A stretch of DNA of 64,000 bases, taken from positions 186,001 through 250,000 of the forward strand of contig JAWQJJ010000001.1 of assembly GCA_033485155.1 (NCBI GenBank). The letters are read 5' to 3'. The notes beneath the pieces are model-generated. The model was not told the DNA's origin. It saw only the letters and a program-made list of their open reading frames with translations, and did not search any database. A program made the translations under genes and the position numbers. This stretch comes from Methanomassiliicoccus sp. Its GTDB lineage: Archaea > Thermoplasmatota > Thermoplasmata > Methanomassiliicoccales > Methanomassiliicoccaceae. Every line of letters begins with the position of its first letter. The first letter of the stretch is position 1. Positions 33,872-43,243 of this stretch are shown here, one piece after another.

Positions 33872-35026
33872 ATGCATCTTCAGATAGTGACGAGGTTTTT
33901 CCTCCCTATTAAGGCCGGTGTGGAGACCCATTGTTATGAGGTGGCTAAAAGGGTAGGTAAAATGGGTCATGAAGCCACGGTCCTCACTAGGGATGACGGC
34001 TTTAATAAAGGAGATCGCCTACCGCCCGAAGAAATTATAGACGGATTCAAGGTGCACCGCTCCTCCTCCAATCGCGCTCTTACCAAGCTCCTGGATTTTA
34101 ACGAGCCAATATACCTGAACAACTTCGATATGTCCCTCACGTTCTCACTATACACCAGAGCTTTACTCTCATGGTTCCATGGAAAAAGACCCAAGATTTG
34201 GCTTGTACCCCATGGCGGTTTCACGCCATACTGGGGTATGTTCTCCCTACCACGGCGTTCGGTCAAGGGAATATACCATCTTACTCTTGGAAGGTACTTC
34301 ATCAATAACTTGACCTGTGGTGTTTCTGCACTTAATGTGTGGGAGAAGGACCAGCTGATTAAGGCAGGAGTGGATGAGAAACTCATAACCATAAAGACGA
34401 ATGGAGTGGAAGACATCGCCTTTGACTTACCCCCACAACGGCTAGAGGATAATGGCCTAGCCTGGTTATCAGGCAGGAAGTATATCCTGATGCTATGTCG
34501 GGTATCAAGAGAGAAGAATATCGACCGGATGATAGAGGCAATCTCAAATCAACAGGACGTTCATCTGATCATCGGTGGGTCCATACAGGACCAGTCTTAT
34601 TATGATGAGCTTAATGCTCTTACATCTCGAACTGGCATGGCCGATAGGGTCCATTTCGTTGGCTACGTAAGCGAGGGAAAGAAGTATGCGCTCATAGATG
34701 GCGCTCTCGCCCTCGCACTTATATCCCTCTATGAATGTGACCCCATTACGGTTAAGGAATCTCTAGCTCGTGGGATACCGATCATCACCTCGAATATAGG
34801 CCCCCTTCCATCCATTGTTTTAGACGGAATGAACGGCTTCCTAGCTGATCAGGAAAATGTCACGTCCATCTCCTCAGCTATCGCCAAGGCCATGACCCTC
34901 TCACCAAAGGATCGATCGAAGATGGAAGTGGAAAATAAGAGCAAGGCAATCGACTATCGCTGGGAGTCAGTGACTGCCAGTCTGATTAGAGATATCGAAC
35001 TGTGCGAAGGGATGAAGAATGGCTGA
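33872..35026 (+). CDS. GT4 glycosyltransferase
   Basis: The 384-residue GT-B protein has the opening LQIVTRFFLPIKAGVETHCY, an HGGFTPYWGMF acceptor loop and VKTNGVEDIA-like IKTNGVEDIA. The donor lobe carries ILMLCRVSREKNIDRMIEAI. The signature region is ISLYECDPITVKESLARGIP, in which the usual EGFGL is replaced by ECDPITVKE. It starts 5 nt after the preceding stop and overlaps the next gene by 8 nt, so it is in the same operon. Confidence 0.88.
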   Translation: MHLQIVTRFFLPIKAGVETHCYEVAKRVGKMGHEATVLTRDDGFNKGDRLPPEEIIDGFKVHRSSSNRALTKLLDFNEPIYLNNFDMSLTFSLYTRALLSWFHGKRPKIWLVPHGGFTPYWGMFSLPRRSVKGIYHLTLGRYFINNLTCGVSALNVWEKDQLIKAGVDEKLITIKTNGVEDIAFDLPPQRLEDNGLAWLSGRKYILMLCRVSREKNIDRMIEAISNQQDVHLIIGGSIQDQSYYDELNALTSRTGMADRVHFVGYVSEGKKYALIDGALALALISLYECDPITVKESLARGIPIITSNIGPLPSIVLDGMNGFLADQENVTSISSAIAKAMTLSPKDRSKMEVENKSKAIDYRWESVTASLIRDIELCEGMKNG

Positions 35027-38000
35027 AGTGCTCCAGTTCATGAAACGGCACATCGAACTAATCCTTTTCGCAGCTTTATCCCTTGTAGTATTGTTGTGGT
35101 TCGGTGGTTGGTCCTTCATCCATCAGATCGATTCCCTCTTCTACCTTAACCCGGAGAGGCGGCTGGAGGATGTTCTATACTTCTGGAAGGCCGGAGAGTC
35201 GCTCGGAATATCGATGGCGGAATTCAATCTCATCCCATTTTATCTTCTTCAGACCGCTCTGGTTACAGCAATATCTCCATTGCTGGGGCAATGGGAGGCT
35301 CTGGTGGCCTCCCAGGCCATCATGTACTACCTGACCGTGTTCCTGGCATTCACGTTCTCAAATTGTTTTTTCAAACAGTTCTGTCGGCAGATTCTTGGGT
35401 ATAGTAATATCAATGCCAGGGACAGAGTCCTTATACTCATTGTCACCCTTTTCTATGTCATTAACCCGTATACAATCTCCACCGTTTACTGGAGGTATAT
35501 GACTTGGGCCCTCTTTTGGGCAGCTTTTCCCATACTCTGTTACCTCTTTCTGAAATTTCTGGAGACGAGTAAACTCCGTTATGTGGTTGCCTCAGGTGTC
35601 GTGTTCATCACCCCCTTGGCGGCAGGCTTCCCTCAAGTGGGGTTCGTGAACCTCTTCTTGGCATATGCATTGCTGTTTGTCCTATGGTATTTTAAAGGGC
35701 AGGGCAATGGATTGCGGCAGGTAAGGCAGGTCGCATTTTTTGGTGTCCTTTTTATTGCCTTGATAGCCTGGATTCTGATTCCCCAGTTCCTCTCTCTAAC
35801 ATCAACATCCACCTACACATCGGCACCAAATTTCTATAGCGATCAGGACTACCTCGACTATTCCTCTCAATATACCACCCTAAGCAACATCCTGACCATG
35901 GTCGGTAATTATTTACTTTACAACAATGTCGATTCGTTTCCATACTCCTGGTCGGATGCCTACCTTGCTAACGGTATCATCAGGGCGGCATTGTACGTGT
36001 TCCCAATCCTAGCCGGCCTCGCGATGTGGTTCATCGGCAGTGAAAAGGATAAGGGCCGGAAGAAGATCATGATAACCATCGCTGCTTCCTATCTGGTACT
36101 GCCATTGGCGATGAAGGGGGTCTCTGCACCGTTCAATGACCTTGGCAACCTACTCTTCGAGCTACACAGCACATTTTTCCGCCACCCCTATGATCGTTTC
36201 GTTAGTCTCTTCATAATTTTGAACGCATTCCTTATGCTATATGCGCTTCGCAACTTGGCCATTCACATACCTGATAGAAAGCGCTTTGCCGTCTTCAGTC
36301 TGGTGATGATCCTTCTGATCTCGGCGATCGGCTATCCGTTCTTTACTGGGGAGATAATAAACCCTCTGGATAAGGTCAACCTATCTGAAACGAATTACTT
36401 GAATCTGGAGGACGCAATAGGTTCCGAACTCGGGGAAAATGGCAGAGTAATTGTCTTCCCGTTCTCGATTTCCGGGGAATACTCATACAACATATCGGGT
36501 GAGCTCAATCGACCGAACTCGAAATCGCTAGCATATGATTTCTTACCCCAGGCATCCGTGCTCCAGTTTACTCTATCGCCCTATGACCGATTTGCGCTAG
36601 GATATATTTATGAAGTCATCAAAAATAACGATTCGAATGCCTTTTTCTCCTTCATGTACCATCTGAATGTTAGGGCCATTTTAATTCAGAAGGATTATTC
36701 GACTGAGTACAATATAAATCCATATACTGCGGTCCCGGCTGAGGACGCAATTAATTTCGTTGATGAGCTAATCAAGGACAAGAACCTTGATAAGTTGTAC
36801 GAGGACGATAATGTGGCCCTATACAGGCTCCCAGAGGTTACGTCCTCTAACATGGTTAGCGGATTGCCCGCTCTGCTCCTTGGTTCTTACTCGGAGGTGT
36901 CTACGATCTCGGTAGAGAAGCCTATCGTCCCTCTTACCGGGATATGGGGCTACGATCCCGAGATGTTCAAGGAATACTCAGATCTACTGGTGAGCGACAG
37001 CCCGGACACCATGGAGTACCTTATCAATCTTATGAGTGAAAAGCTGAGCATCAGTCCCTATGAGCTCGGTAGATTGTCATCCGATGGGTGGGAGAAATAC
37101 GCGACCATGGATGCGTTGTACTCCAACAGCTCTCAGATTGTAGATAGTGGGAAAACCTACTCGGACGGAAACCTATCGGCAAGCTGGTCCTTCGATAAGC
37201 AGTCCGATCTGCAAGAATGGACGGCAGGCCCCGGATCCCTCGCCACCGCCGTCCTCTCCAGCTCGGTCAGGCCTGGCACCAGCGGCCTGATGATGACGAT
37301 GACCAATGATACCACCGGTACGAGCTATATGGAGGGCCCGGAGGTCAACGTCACATCTAACGACATATTATGGAGTGTAAATTGGATGAAAACTCAGAAC
37401 GCCGCAGGCTCCAATATCACGGTGATGGGCTACGATTCTGCTCTGGGTGAGTGGAGGGCGCTGAATTACACACTCAAAGGAATGTCGGGGACTCATGACT
37501 GGGAGGAGTATTCGTTCAAGGTACTGATACCAGAGCACATCGAGAAGGTGAAGCTTCGGATATATGCCAGCTCCCCGCTCCATCCAGATGAAGGAGACGC
37601 GATCACCTGGTTCGACCAGTTATCGCTTTACAGTATGATGAACTATACGACCTCGCCGTACATGCAGATTCCGATAGATGTGCCGGAGACCGGGCGATAC
37701 TATCTGCTATACGAGGTCCTGGTGTCCCCAAGCGGGGGCGAGGTCGGTATCGACCTAGCGGGAATCAACTCCACCATAGCCACTCAGTACTCGCAGCAAA
37801 AATGGATCTGGCTTGGACAGGCGCTGTACCTTAACGAGGGGACCTACACCGCGCTGGTCAAGAGCGTGGAAGGGACGAACTCTGTTAGAACGATATCCCT
37901 TATCAACGAGACCAATTACATTGAAGCAGCCCAGAAGGTTGGGGGAGCCCTAGCGGGAAAAAACATGTTCATCAGTAACTCCGCATCCAGTTTCTTGGGC

Positions 38001-38711
38001 ACTAATGCGACCATCATAACCAACGAGTCTGGAGGCAATAACCTTGTCTTCGGTAAGAACGGAAGCGCGTGGACCACCTTGTCGATCGCCTCGGAAGGGG
38101 ATTACAAACTATCCCTTTATGGATCTGGTAGTTTCGTGCTGACGGTCGACGGCGTCCCGCTGCAGTTGATCACGGACGGGGGAAGTGCAAGCGTCTCCAC
38201 CACGGTCCACCTGGATCCAGGTACATACAACCTTACCATCAATGGAACGACTGGCTCCATCCTCACATCGCTCTGGACTTATCGGATCACTGACGGCAGC
38301 TCCCTAGATAAGTTCCTGGACGCACAGGGAGCCAACGATGTATCGATAAAAAAGCTCAGCCCGACCCACTACCGGATCGAGATCAGCAGCGACAGTCCGT
38401 TCATGTATTGCCTAGCAGAGTCGTATGATTCCCAGTGGAAGGCGACCATTTACAAGGACGGGGTGGCAGTGCGGACAATAAGCCCCGTGGCCCTGTACGG
38501 GTGCCTTAATGGTTTCTGGATCGATGAGGTCGGAAGCAACATCACGCTGGAGATAACCTATGGGCCACAGTCTCTGCTCGATGAAGGCCTGGCGATCTCC
38601 TCGCTGGCGCTGCTGGCGATTGGGGCGGTCGCCGTTATCGAGCTCTGGTACGGCTCCGGGGCTGTGGGGAGGGGAGTCCGCTCAATGTGGAAATCGATCA
38701 GGAGGAAATGA
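35019..38711 (+). CDS. Giant multi-pass surface-glycan protein (GT-C-like)
   Basis: The 1230-residue protein has a first part with about 12 membrane helices (to about residue 450), starting ELILFAALSLVVLLWF. A large extracytoplasmic region follows (about 460-1195) rich in N-x-S/T and beta-sandwich-like segments. A final membrane helix (ISSLALLAIGAVAVIEL) and a basic tail close it. This layout resembles YfhO or DUF3367/AftD-like GT-C enzymes with exported carbohydrate-binding domains. It overlaps its neighbours on both sides. The exact reaction is unknown. Confidence 0.7.
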   Translation: MAEVLQFMKRHIELILFAALSLVVLLWFGGWSFIHQIDSLFYLNPERRLEDVLYFWKAGESLGISMAEFNLIPFYLLQTALVTAISPLLGQWEALVASQAIMYYLTVFLAFTFSNCFFKQFCRQILGYSNINARDRVLILIVTLFYVINPYTISTVYWRYMTWALFWAAFPILCYLFLKFLETSKLRYVVASGVVFITPLAAGFPQVGFVNLFLAYALLFVLWYFKGQGNGLRQVRQVAFFGVLFIALIAWILIPQFLSLTSTSTYTSAPNFYSDQDYLDYSSQYTTLSNILTMVGNYLLYNNVDSFPYSWSDAYLANGIIRAALYVFPILAGLAMWFIGSEKDKGRKKIMITIAASYLVLPLAMKGVSAPFNDLGNLLFELHSTFFRHPYDRFVSLFIILNAFLMLYALRNLAIHIPDRKRFAVFSLVMILLISAIGYPFFTGEIINPLDKVNLSETNYLNLEDAIGSELGENGRVIVFPFSISGEYSYNISGELNRPNSKSLAYDFLPQASVLQFTLSPYDRFALGYIYEVIKNNDSNAFFSFMYHLNVRAILIQKDYSTEYNINPYTAVPAEDAINFVDELIKDKNLDKLYEDDNVALYRLPEVTSSNMVSGLPALLLGSYSEVSTISVEKPIVPLTGIWGYDPEMFKEYSDLLVSDSPDTMEYLINLMSEKLSISPYELGRLSSDGWEKYATMDALYSNSSQIVDSGKTYSDGNLSASWSFDKQSDLQEWTAGPGSLATAVLSSSVRPGTSGLMMTMTNDTTGTSYMEGPEVNVTSNDILWSVNWMKTQNAAGSNITVMGYDSALGEWRALNYTLKGMSGTHDWEEYSFKVLIPEHIEKVKLRIYASSPLHPDEGDAITWFDQLSLYSMMNYTTSPYMQIPIDVPETGRYYLLYEVLVSPSGGEVGIDLAGINSTIATQYSQQKWIWLGQALYLNEGTYTALVKSVEGTNSVRTISLINETNYIEAAQKVGGALAGKNMFISNSASSFLGTNATIITNESGGNNLVFGKNGSAWTTLSIASEGDYKLSLYGSGSFVLTVDGVPLQLITDGGSASVSTTVHLDPGTYNLTINGTTGSILTSLWTYRITDGSSLDKFLDAQGANDVSIKKLSPTHYRIEISSDSPFMYCLAESYDSQWKATIYKDGVAVRTISPVALYGCLNGFWIDEVGSNITLEITYGPQSLLDEGLAISSLALLAIGAVAVIELWYGSGAVGRGVRSMWKSIRRK

Positions 38712-38809
38712 AATTGTTTGGTGTATCAGACAAATCTAGTATGGGAGGGATTGCCCCCGCTCAGGATATGCAGCGTGAGCATGTTCTGGATGGAGATCTG
38801 ATACAATGA
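38708..38809 (+). CDS. 33-residue small protein linked by ATGA overlaps
   Basis: ATG 38708 overlaps the TGA of the giant gene (ATGA), directly after the ribosome site GGAGGAA. The frame stays open for 33 codons to a TGA at 38807-38809, which overlaps ATG 38806 of the next gene (again ATGA). The peptide starts MKLFGVSDKSSMGG and ends VLDGDLIQ. It is soluble, with no membrane segment. Perfect overlaps at both ends and a strong ribosome site argue for a translated gene. No function is recognised. Confidence 0.6.
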   Translation: MKLFGVSDKSSMGGIAPAQDMQREHVLDGDLIQ

Positions 38810-39126
38810 CGATAGCATACTATGACATCATAGCAATCATCCTCATCGCGGCATTCCTGGTTTTGCGCTTCAAGTTCAAATTCGCGTCCAGGTCCATCAT
38901 CGTTCTAGCCGTGTCCATAATGGTGCTGGCAGCTATTACCAGCGGACTCGGCGCCGAGTCGACCGCCAATGACATGACGATGGTGGCATTCTACTCACTC
39001 GGGGCGGGGGTGTTGCTCCTTTCCTTTGACTATCTACGTGCCACCATGCGACCTACGAGAAAGGATGGGGCTTTCCATCGCTCAATCGCACGGATGAGGG
39101 ATCTGTTCGATCGCCTTCGGAGCTGA
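38806..39126 (+). CDS. Small three-helix membrane protein of the glycan operon
   Basis: The 106-residue protein has three membrane helices (IIAIILIAAFLVLRFKFKF, SIIVLAVSIMVLAAITS, VAFYSLGAGVLLLSFDYL) and a basic C-terminal tail. The size and layout resemble DUF2304-type proteins that accompany dolichyl-phosphate GT2 enzymes, but identity is uncertain. ATG 38806 overlaps the stop of the 33-residue gene. Confidence 0.6.
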   Translation: MTIAYYDIIAIILIAAFLVLRFKFKFASRSIIVLAVSIMVLAAITSGLGAESTANDMTMVAFYSLGAGVLLLSFDYLRATMRPTRKDGAFHRSIARMRDLFDRLRS

Positions 39127-39225
39127 ACCGAATTGAAGGCAGGGTTCGAACAGTGTATCTATTTCCGGCGAAGGTGAGGACAGGGGACGTTACGACCGGA
39201 CAGTGACAAGATGGTGATCTAAGAA

Positions 39226-42200
39226 TTGACAAGAAAGGCAACGAATGGAGAAGGAGCCGTGTCGGGTCGACCAATTGCCCATAGACTAAGGTCCCTGGCA
39301 TTTCAGTTCAGGTGGGAGCTGACATTCTCTCTCCTCTTTCTGGCCGTCACCCTATTCATCTTCCGGGATTTCTTCCAGCACGCTAATCCATTGGGCACGG
39401 ACTCAATGGGCTTGCCATTTATCCTAACATACAGCGAGTTGAGCCATGATTTCTTTGCCACATGGATATCCTACTCTGGGCTGGGCTTTCCGGATTACCC
39501 TCTTCCAGCCTACCAGATACTATATCAGTTGGACACCGCGCTAGGTCTTTCGCCGTTGGACATTGCCAAGGCGCTGATGATTTCGGCGTTCTGGTTAACG
39601 GGAGTGTCTATGTTCGTCTGTTCAAAACGGATGACCGGTAACCTCCCGGCGGCGGTGGTCGCAGCTTTGGTTTTCAGTTTCAATCAGGTGATACTATCTC
39701 AGGTCATAGACGGTCATTACTATTTTGTCCTTGGTTATGCTCTCTTCCCATTCATCTTCATCATCGTTCATGGCATACTCAAGGAGAGGAGGACAAAATT
39801 CGACATTCTTATCCCTTTGATCCTAGTTGCTTACGGGACCCTGGCCCCACCCAATATTGTCCTCATTGCCGCGCTGTTCCTGGGGCTGTATGCATTAATT
39901 CTGTACCTCATGGAGCCATTTCCGTTGGTCCGTCTGTCCAAGGTGACGGTTTCCATTGTATTGATTGTGGCTTTCCTTGGCCTCAGTGTCCTGCTGGCTA
40001 ACAATATTCCCACCTACAATACGAGCTATCCGATACAGGAGGCAATGCACTGGAGCAGCTCGTCGCTCACGGATGCGCTGACCCTAAAAGCCAGTGAAAA
40101 CTCATTCTTCTATGGTAACGAGACCAGTGCCTGGGTCCAATCACCAGCCCTCATCCCAGTGGCGAACATGGCGGCATACTTGGTCCCTGTCCTCGCCTTC
40201 AGTGCACTGCTCTGGAAGGACCGCCGTCGTGAGGTTCTGCCATTAGCAATAATTGCCGTGATATTCATCTTCACGGCCAAGGGGCCTTACGAGCCCCTAT
40301 CTGGTGTGTTCGAGTGGGCCTACGTCAATCTACCTCTCCTCGATACGATCCGGGTGTTCTCTAGGTTCTCCCTCTTCACCGGCTTCGCCTACGGTTTGCT
40401 AGTGGCTTACTTCATGGCCGGCCTTGAATCCAGAGCTGACCTGGCTTCCCCCTCGCAGCGTTTACTGTTGTTGATAAAAAGGCACAAGAAAGAGGTCATC
40501 GCGTCGATGGTGATCATCATCGGCGGGTGTCTGATAGTACAGTCAGGGGCTATAGCCGCAGGAGCAGTGGGCACATTCGATCTGTCTGCAGAGTATAAGG
40601 CCCCATTTGACTGGGTGGGCAAGGAGGAAGGCGACTTCAGAGTGCTCAACCTTCCTTACATGGCTGACTACCACAACGGGCCGTCCAGCTATGGGTACCC
40701 GAATACAACAACCATCGACCCTGGCATCTACAGCCTAATGTATACTGGCAAGGATACGGTCTATGGATCGTCGACCTACGACTACTGGGCGTTCTTCGAC
40801 CAAGCCATCGATGGCAAGATCTTCGGTTACAAGGAGATCCCCAGCATTCTTGGGGCGTCCAGCAGTATGCGCTACATAGTAGTCCAGACTCACACTTCCT
40901 CGGAGGAGAGGGATGCCTTCCTCAGTATGCATAACTTGACCGTCGTCGCCGAGTTTGAGGGCGGAGGCATGGTACTAGAGAATGACAATTGGTCGCCAAG
41001 GGCTACGGCGTTTAGCAACATATCCTTAGCTACTGGGGGTAGGAGCATGCTTACTGATCTGGCGGGGATGGGCCTTTTCGAGCCGGCCTCGGAGGGCCTA
41101 GTGTTTCTAGATCAACTCACCCCCTTTGAGGCGGAACAGTTGCTCAATATCACCGACCATATCTACATCGAAAACGGAGACCTTACCGAGCTTTACATGG
41201 ACCTTGCCGGATGGTCCACTGACCAGTCAGTAATGCTGTATGATCTTGGCACCTCCCAAACAACCGACGAGACGAGTCATTGGATCCAGGGAAAATGGCC
41301 GCTCAAGGCCGGCCTCACGCTGAGCCCGACCCTTTACACGATGGGTAAGTGCGATGTGTCCTTCGATGTAGAGTCGGAGGGGGCGGGGTCATACATGTAT
41401 CTCAAACTTATGAGGGGTCCAGATGCCGGGACAATCACCATAAGCATCCCCGGCATTCCAGACCAGACCTATGATGCCAACTATCCGACCCACCAGATGG
41501 CATGGGTTAAGTTCCAGATGCCTGCCGTAACGGGGCCCGTCAAGGTCACCATAGCCAACCAGGGGGATGGCTTGAGCAACTTGGAGAGGCTCGTAGTGGC
41601 CACGGACGAAGAGATGGGCGCCCAGGTCGAGAGAGTAAATACCATGCTGGCTGACCACCTCGACAAGCTGGTCTATATCTATCCCGCCGACAGCTATTTC
41701 GGGGACGGTGTGCAGGTGCGGGGTGAAGATGGGGTCGGAGTATCGAACTCGGGGGAGGGCCTGAACATCACCGTTGGGAATCTTCTTGCCGGTCAGGAGA
41801 GGGCCCTAGTGGTCGATACGAATGCAAGCGACCCTGCTTCGGTTACCATCCAAGGCGATTCGGCACTCCGTTTGGCCTCGGGCCTTGACGGCTCGGTCTT
41901 CGACCTCGGCCATCTTCGCGGCGGGGAGAGCATTGGGATTTCCACCAACGGCACTTACGGCGTAGCCATATTCTCAGGGGACTGGGAGAAAAGTGCCGCC
42001 TCTACTGCGAACGTCAGCTACGAACGCTTGAACAGCGAAACGTATTCGGTGAAGGTAAACGGGACCGGCTCTCTCCTGCTCCAGATATCGGAGAACTACA
42101 ATTCATGGTGGAAGGGTCAGGCAGATGGAGGTTCGATCTTGCATGTGCCTGTCAATTCCATCGTCAACGGTTATCTGCTGAAGAACGGCAACACTACTGT

Positions 42201-42333
42201 GACGGTCGAGTATCAGGGTAAGGCTACATATCTGGCCATCGTAGGTCTCCTGGCGGTAGTGCTCGTGGCGACGACAGCATTAATTGTGTTGAAGAGGTAC
42301 AAGTCCAGAAAAGAGGGCGACGATGGAATGTAG
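39226..42333 (+). CDS. Second giant multi-pass surface-glycan protein (GT-C-like)
   Basis: The 1035-residue protein has about 12 membrane helices in the first 430 residues, with LGTDSMGLPFILTYSELSHD and GLGFPDYPLPAYQILY in the first outer loops. An extracytoplasmic part of about 560 residues with N-x-S/T sequons follows. A closing helix (YLAIVGLLAVVLVATTALIV) and basic tail end it. It has the same plan as the gene at 35019 but low direct similarity. TTG 39226 is the start by elimination. The closing NYNSWWKGQADG resembles YfhO C-termini. It overlaps the following GT2 gene by 11 nt. Confidence 0.7.
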   Translation: MTRKATNGEGAVSGRPIAHRLRSLAFQFRWELTFSLLFLAVTLFIFRDFFQHANPLGTDSMGLPFILTYSELSHDFFATWISYSGLGFPDYPLPAYQILYQLDTALGLSPLDIAKALMISAFWLTGVSMFVCSKRMTGNLPAAVVAALVFSFNQVILSQVIDGHYYFVLGYALFPFIFIIVHGILKERRTKFDILIPLILVAYGTLAPPNIVLIAALFLGLYALILYLMEPFPLVRLSKVTVSIVLIVAFLGLSVLLANNIPTYNTSYPIQEAMHWSSSSLTDALTLKASENSFFYGNETSAWVQSPALIPVANMAAYLVPVLAFSALLWKDRRREVLPLAIIAVIFIFTAKGPYEPLSGVFEWAYVNLPLLDTIRVFSRFSLFTGFAYGLLVAYFMAGLESRADLASPSQRLLLLIKRHKKEVIASMVIIIGGCLIVQSGAIAAGAVGTFDLSAEYKAPFDWVGKEEGDFRVLNLPYMADYHNGPSSYGYPNTTTIDPGIYSLMYTGKDTVYGSSTYDYWAFFDQAIDGKIFGYKEIPSILGASSSMRYIVVQTHTSSEERDAFLSMHNLTVVAEFEGGGMVLENDNWSPRATAFSNISLATGGRSMLTDLAGMGLFEPASEGLVFLDQLTPFEAEQLLNITDHIYIENGDLTELYMDLAGWSTDQSVMLYDLGTSQTTDETSHWIQGKWPLKAGLTLSPTLYTMGKCDVSFDVESEGAGSYMYLKLMRGPDAGTITISIPGIPDQTYDANYPTHQMAWVKFQMPAVTGPVKVTIANQGDGLSNLERLVVATDEEMGAQVERVNTMLADHLDKLVYIYPADSYFGDGVQVRGEDGVGVSNSGEGLNITVGNLLAGQERALVVDTNASDPASVTIQGDSALRLASGLDGSVFDLGHLRGGESIGISTNGTYGVAIFSGDWEKSAASTANVSYERLNSETYSVKVNGTGSLLLQISENYNSWWKGQADGGSILHVPVNSIVNGYLLKNGNTTVTVEYQGKATYLAIVGLLAVVLVATTALIVLKRYKSRKEGDDGM

Positions 42334-43237
42334 GGATGGGAAGGGAGGCACCAAACCGACAGTATCGGTCGGGGTTTGCGCCTACAACGAGGAGAGGAAC
42401 ATCAGGCGGTCACTGGAATCCATCACCTCACAGGCGCTGCAGGGGTTTGAGCTGGCGGAGGTCATCGTCGTGTCCAGCGGCAGCACCGACGGAACGGACG
42501 AGGCGGTGAGGACCTTCGGTGCAAACAACCGCCTGGTCCGCCTAATCCCCCAACCCCTAAGAGAGGGTAAGAACTCCGCGGTCAACCTCTTCATGTCCTG
42601 GGCTCGGGGCGACATCCTGGTGCTGGTCAATGCCGACAACGTGCTAGTTGAGGGAGCGCTGCAGAACCTCCTGGTGAAGTTCAATGACCCTCAGGTGGGC
42701 ATCGCCGGGGGCCATCCTGTACCCGTGAACCCCAAGGACACAGTGACGGGCTTCGCCGTTCACATGCTGTGGGGAATGCATCACCGCGTATCACTGCATT
42801 ATCCCAAGATCGGGGAGCTGATCGCCTTCCGCAACATCCATGTGCAGCTGCCTACCGACCTCCAGTCGGACGAGGACATCATTCGCATGGAGGTGGAGAA
42901 GCGCGGTTACCGCTCGGTGTACGCCCCGGAAGCCATCGTCCGCAACAAGGGTCCGGCGACGGTAAGGGACTTCATCAAGCAGCGAACACGGGTCAACATA
43001 GGAGAGGGGTACATGAAGCGGAAGTTCAGCTACGATATCCCCACCCAGGACCCCCGGTTGCTGTTCTCCTCGTTCCTGGACTTCATCCGCGACAGCCGTT
43101 CCTCGCCCTTCCTGATGGGAGCAGCAATGCTCATGGAAGCGTACTGCCGAGCCTACGCCCGACTGTACGTCGCCCTGGACAAGGGGGATAAGATGGTTTG
43201 GAGCCCGGTGGATTCGACTAAGAACCTGTCCACCTGA
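42323..43237 (+). CDS. GT2 glycosyltransferase
   Basis: The 304-residue protein has SVGVCAYNEERNIRRSLESI, VSSGSTDGTDEAVRTFG, metal site LVLVNADNVLVEGAL and a C-terminal region with KQRTRVNIGEGYMKRKFSYD. The QRxR-type KQRTRVN fits processive or membrane-linked GT2 enzymes. ATG 42323 overlaps the giant gene by 11 nt. It is the last gene of the plus-strand glycan operon and is convergent with the heptose genes. Confidence 0.88.
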   Translation: MECRDGKGGTKPTVSVGVCAYNEERNIRRSLESITSQALQGFELAEVIVVSSGSTDGTDEAVRTFGANNRLVRLIPQPLREGKNSAVNLFMSWARGDILVLVNADNVLVEGALQNLLVKFNDPQVGIAGGHPVPVNPKDTVTGFAVHMLWGMHHRVSLHYPKIGELIAFRNIHVQLPTDLQSDEDIIRMEVEKRGYRSVYAPEAIVRNKGPATVRDFIKQRTRVNIGEGYMKRKFSYDIPTQDPRLLFSSFLDFIRDSRSSPFLMGAAMLMEAYCRAYARLYVALDKGDKMVWSPVDSTKNLST

Positions 43238-43243
43238 GCCGTC

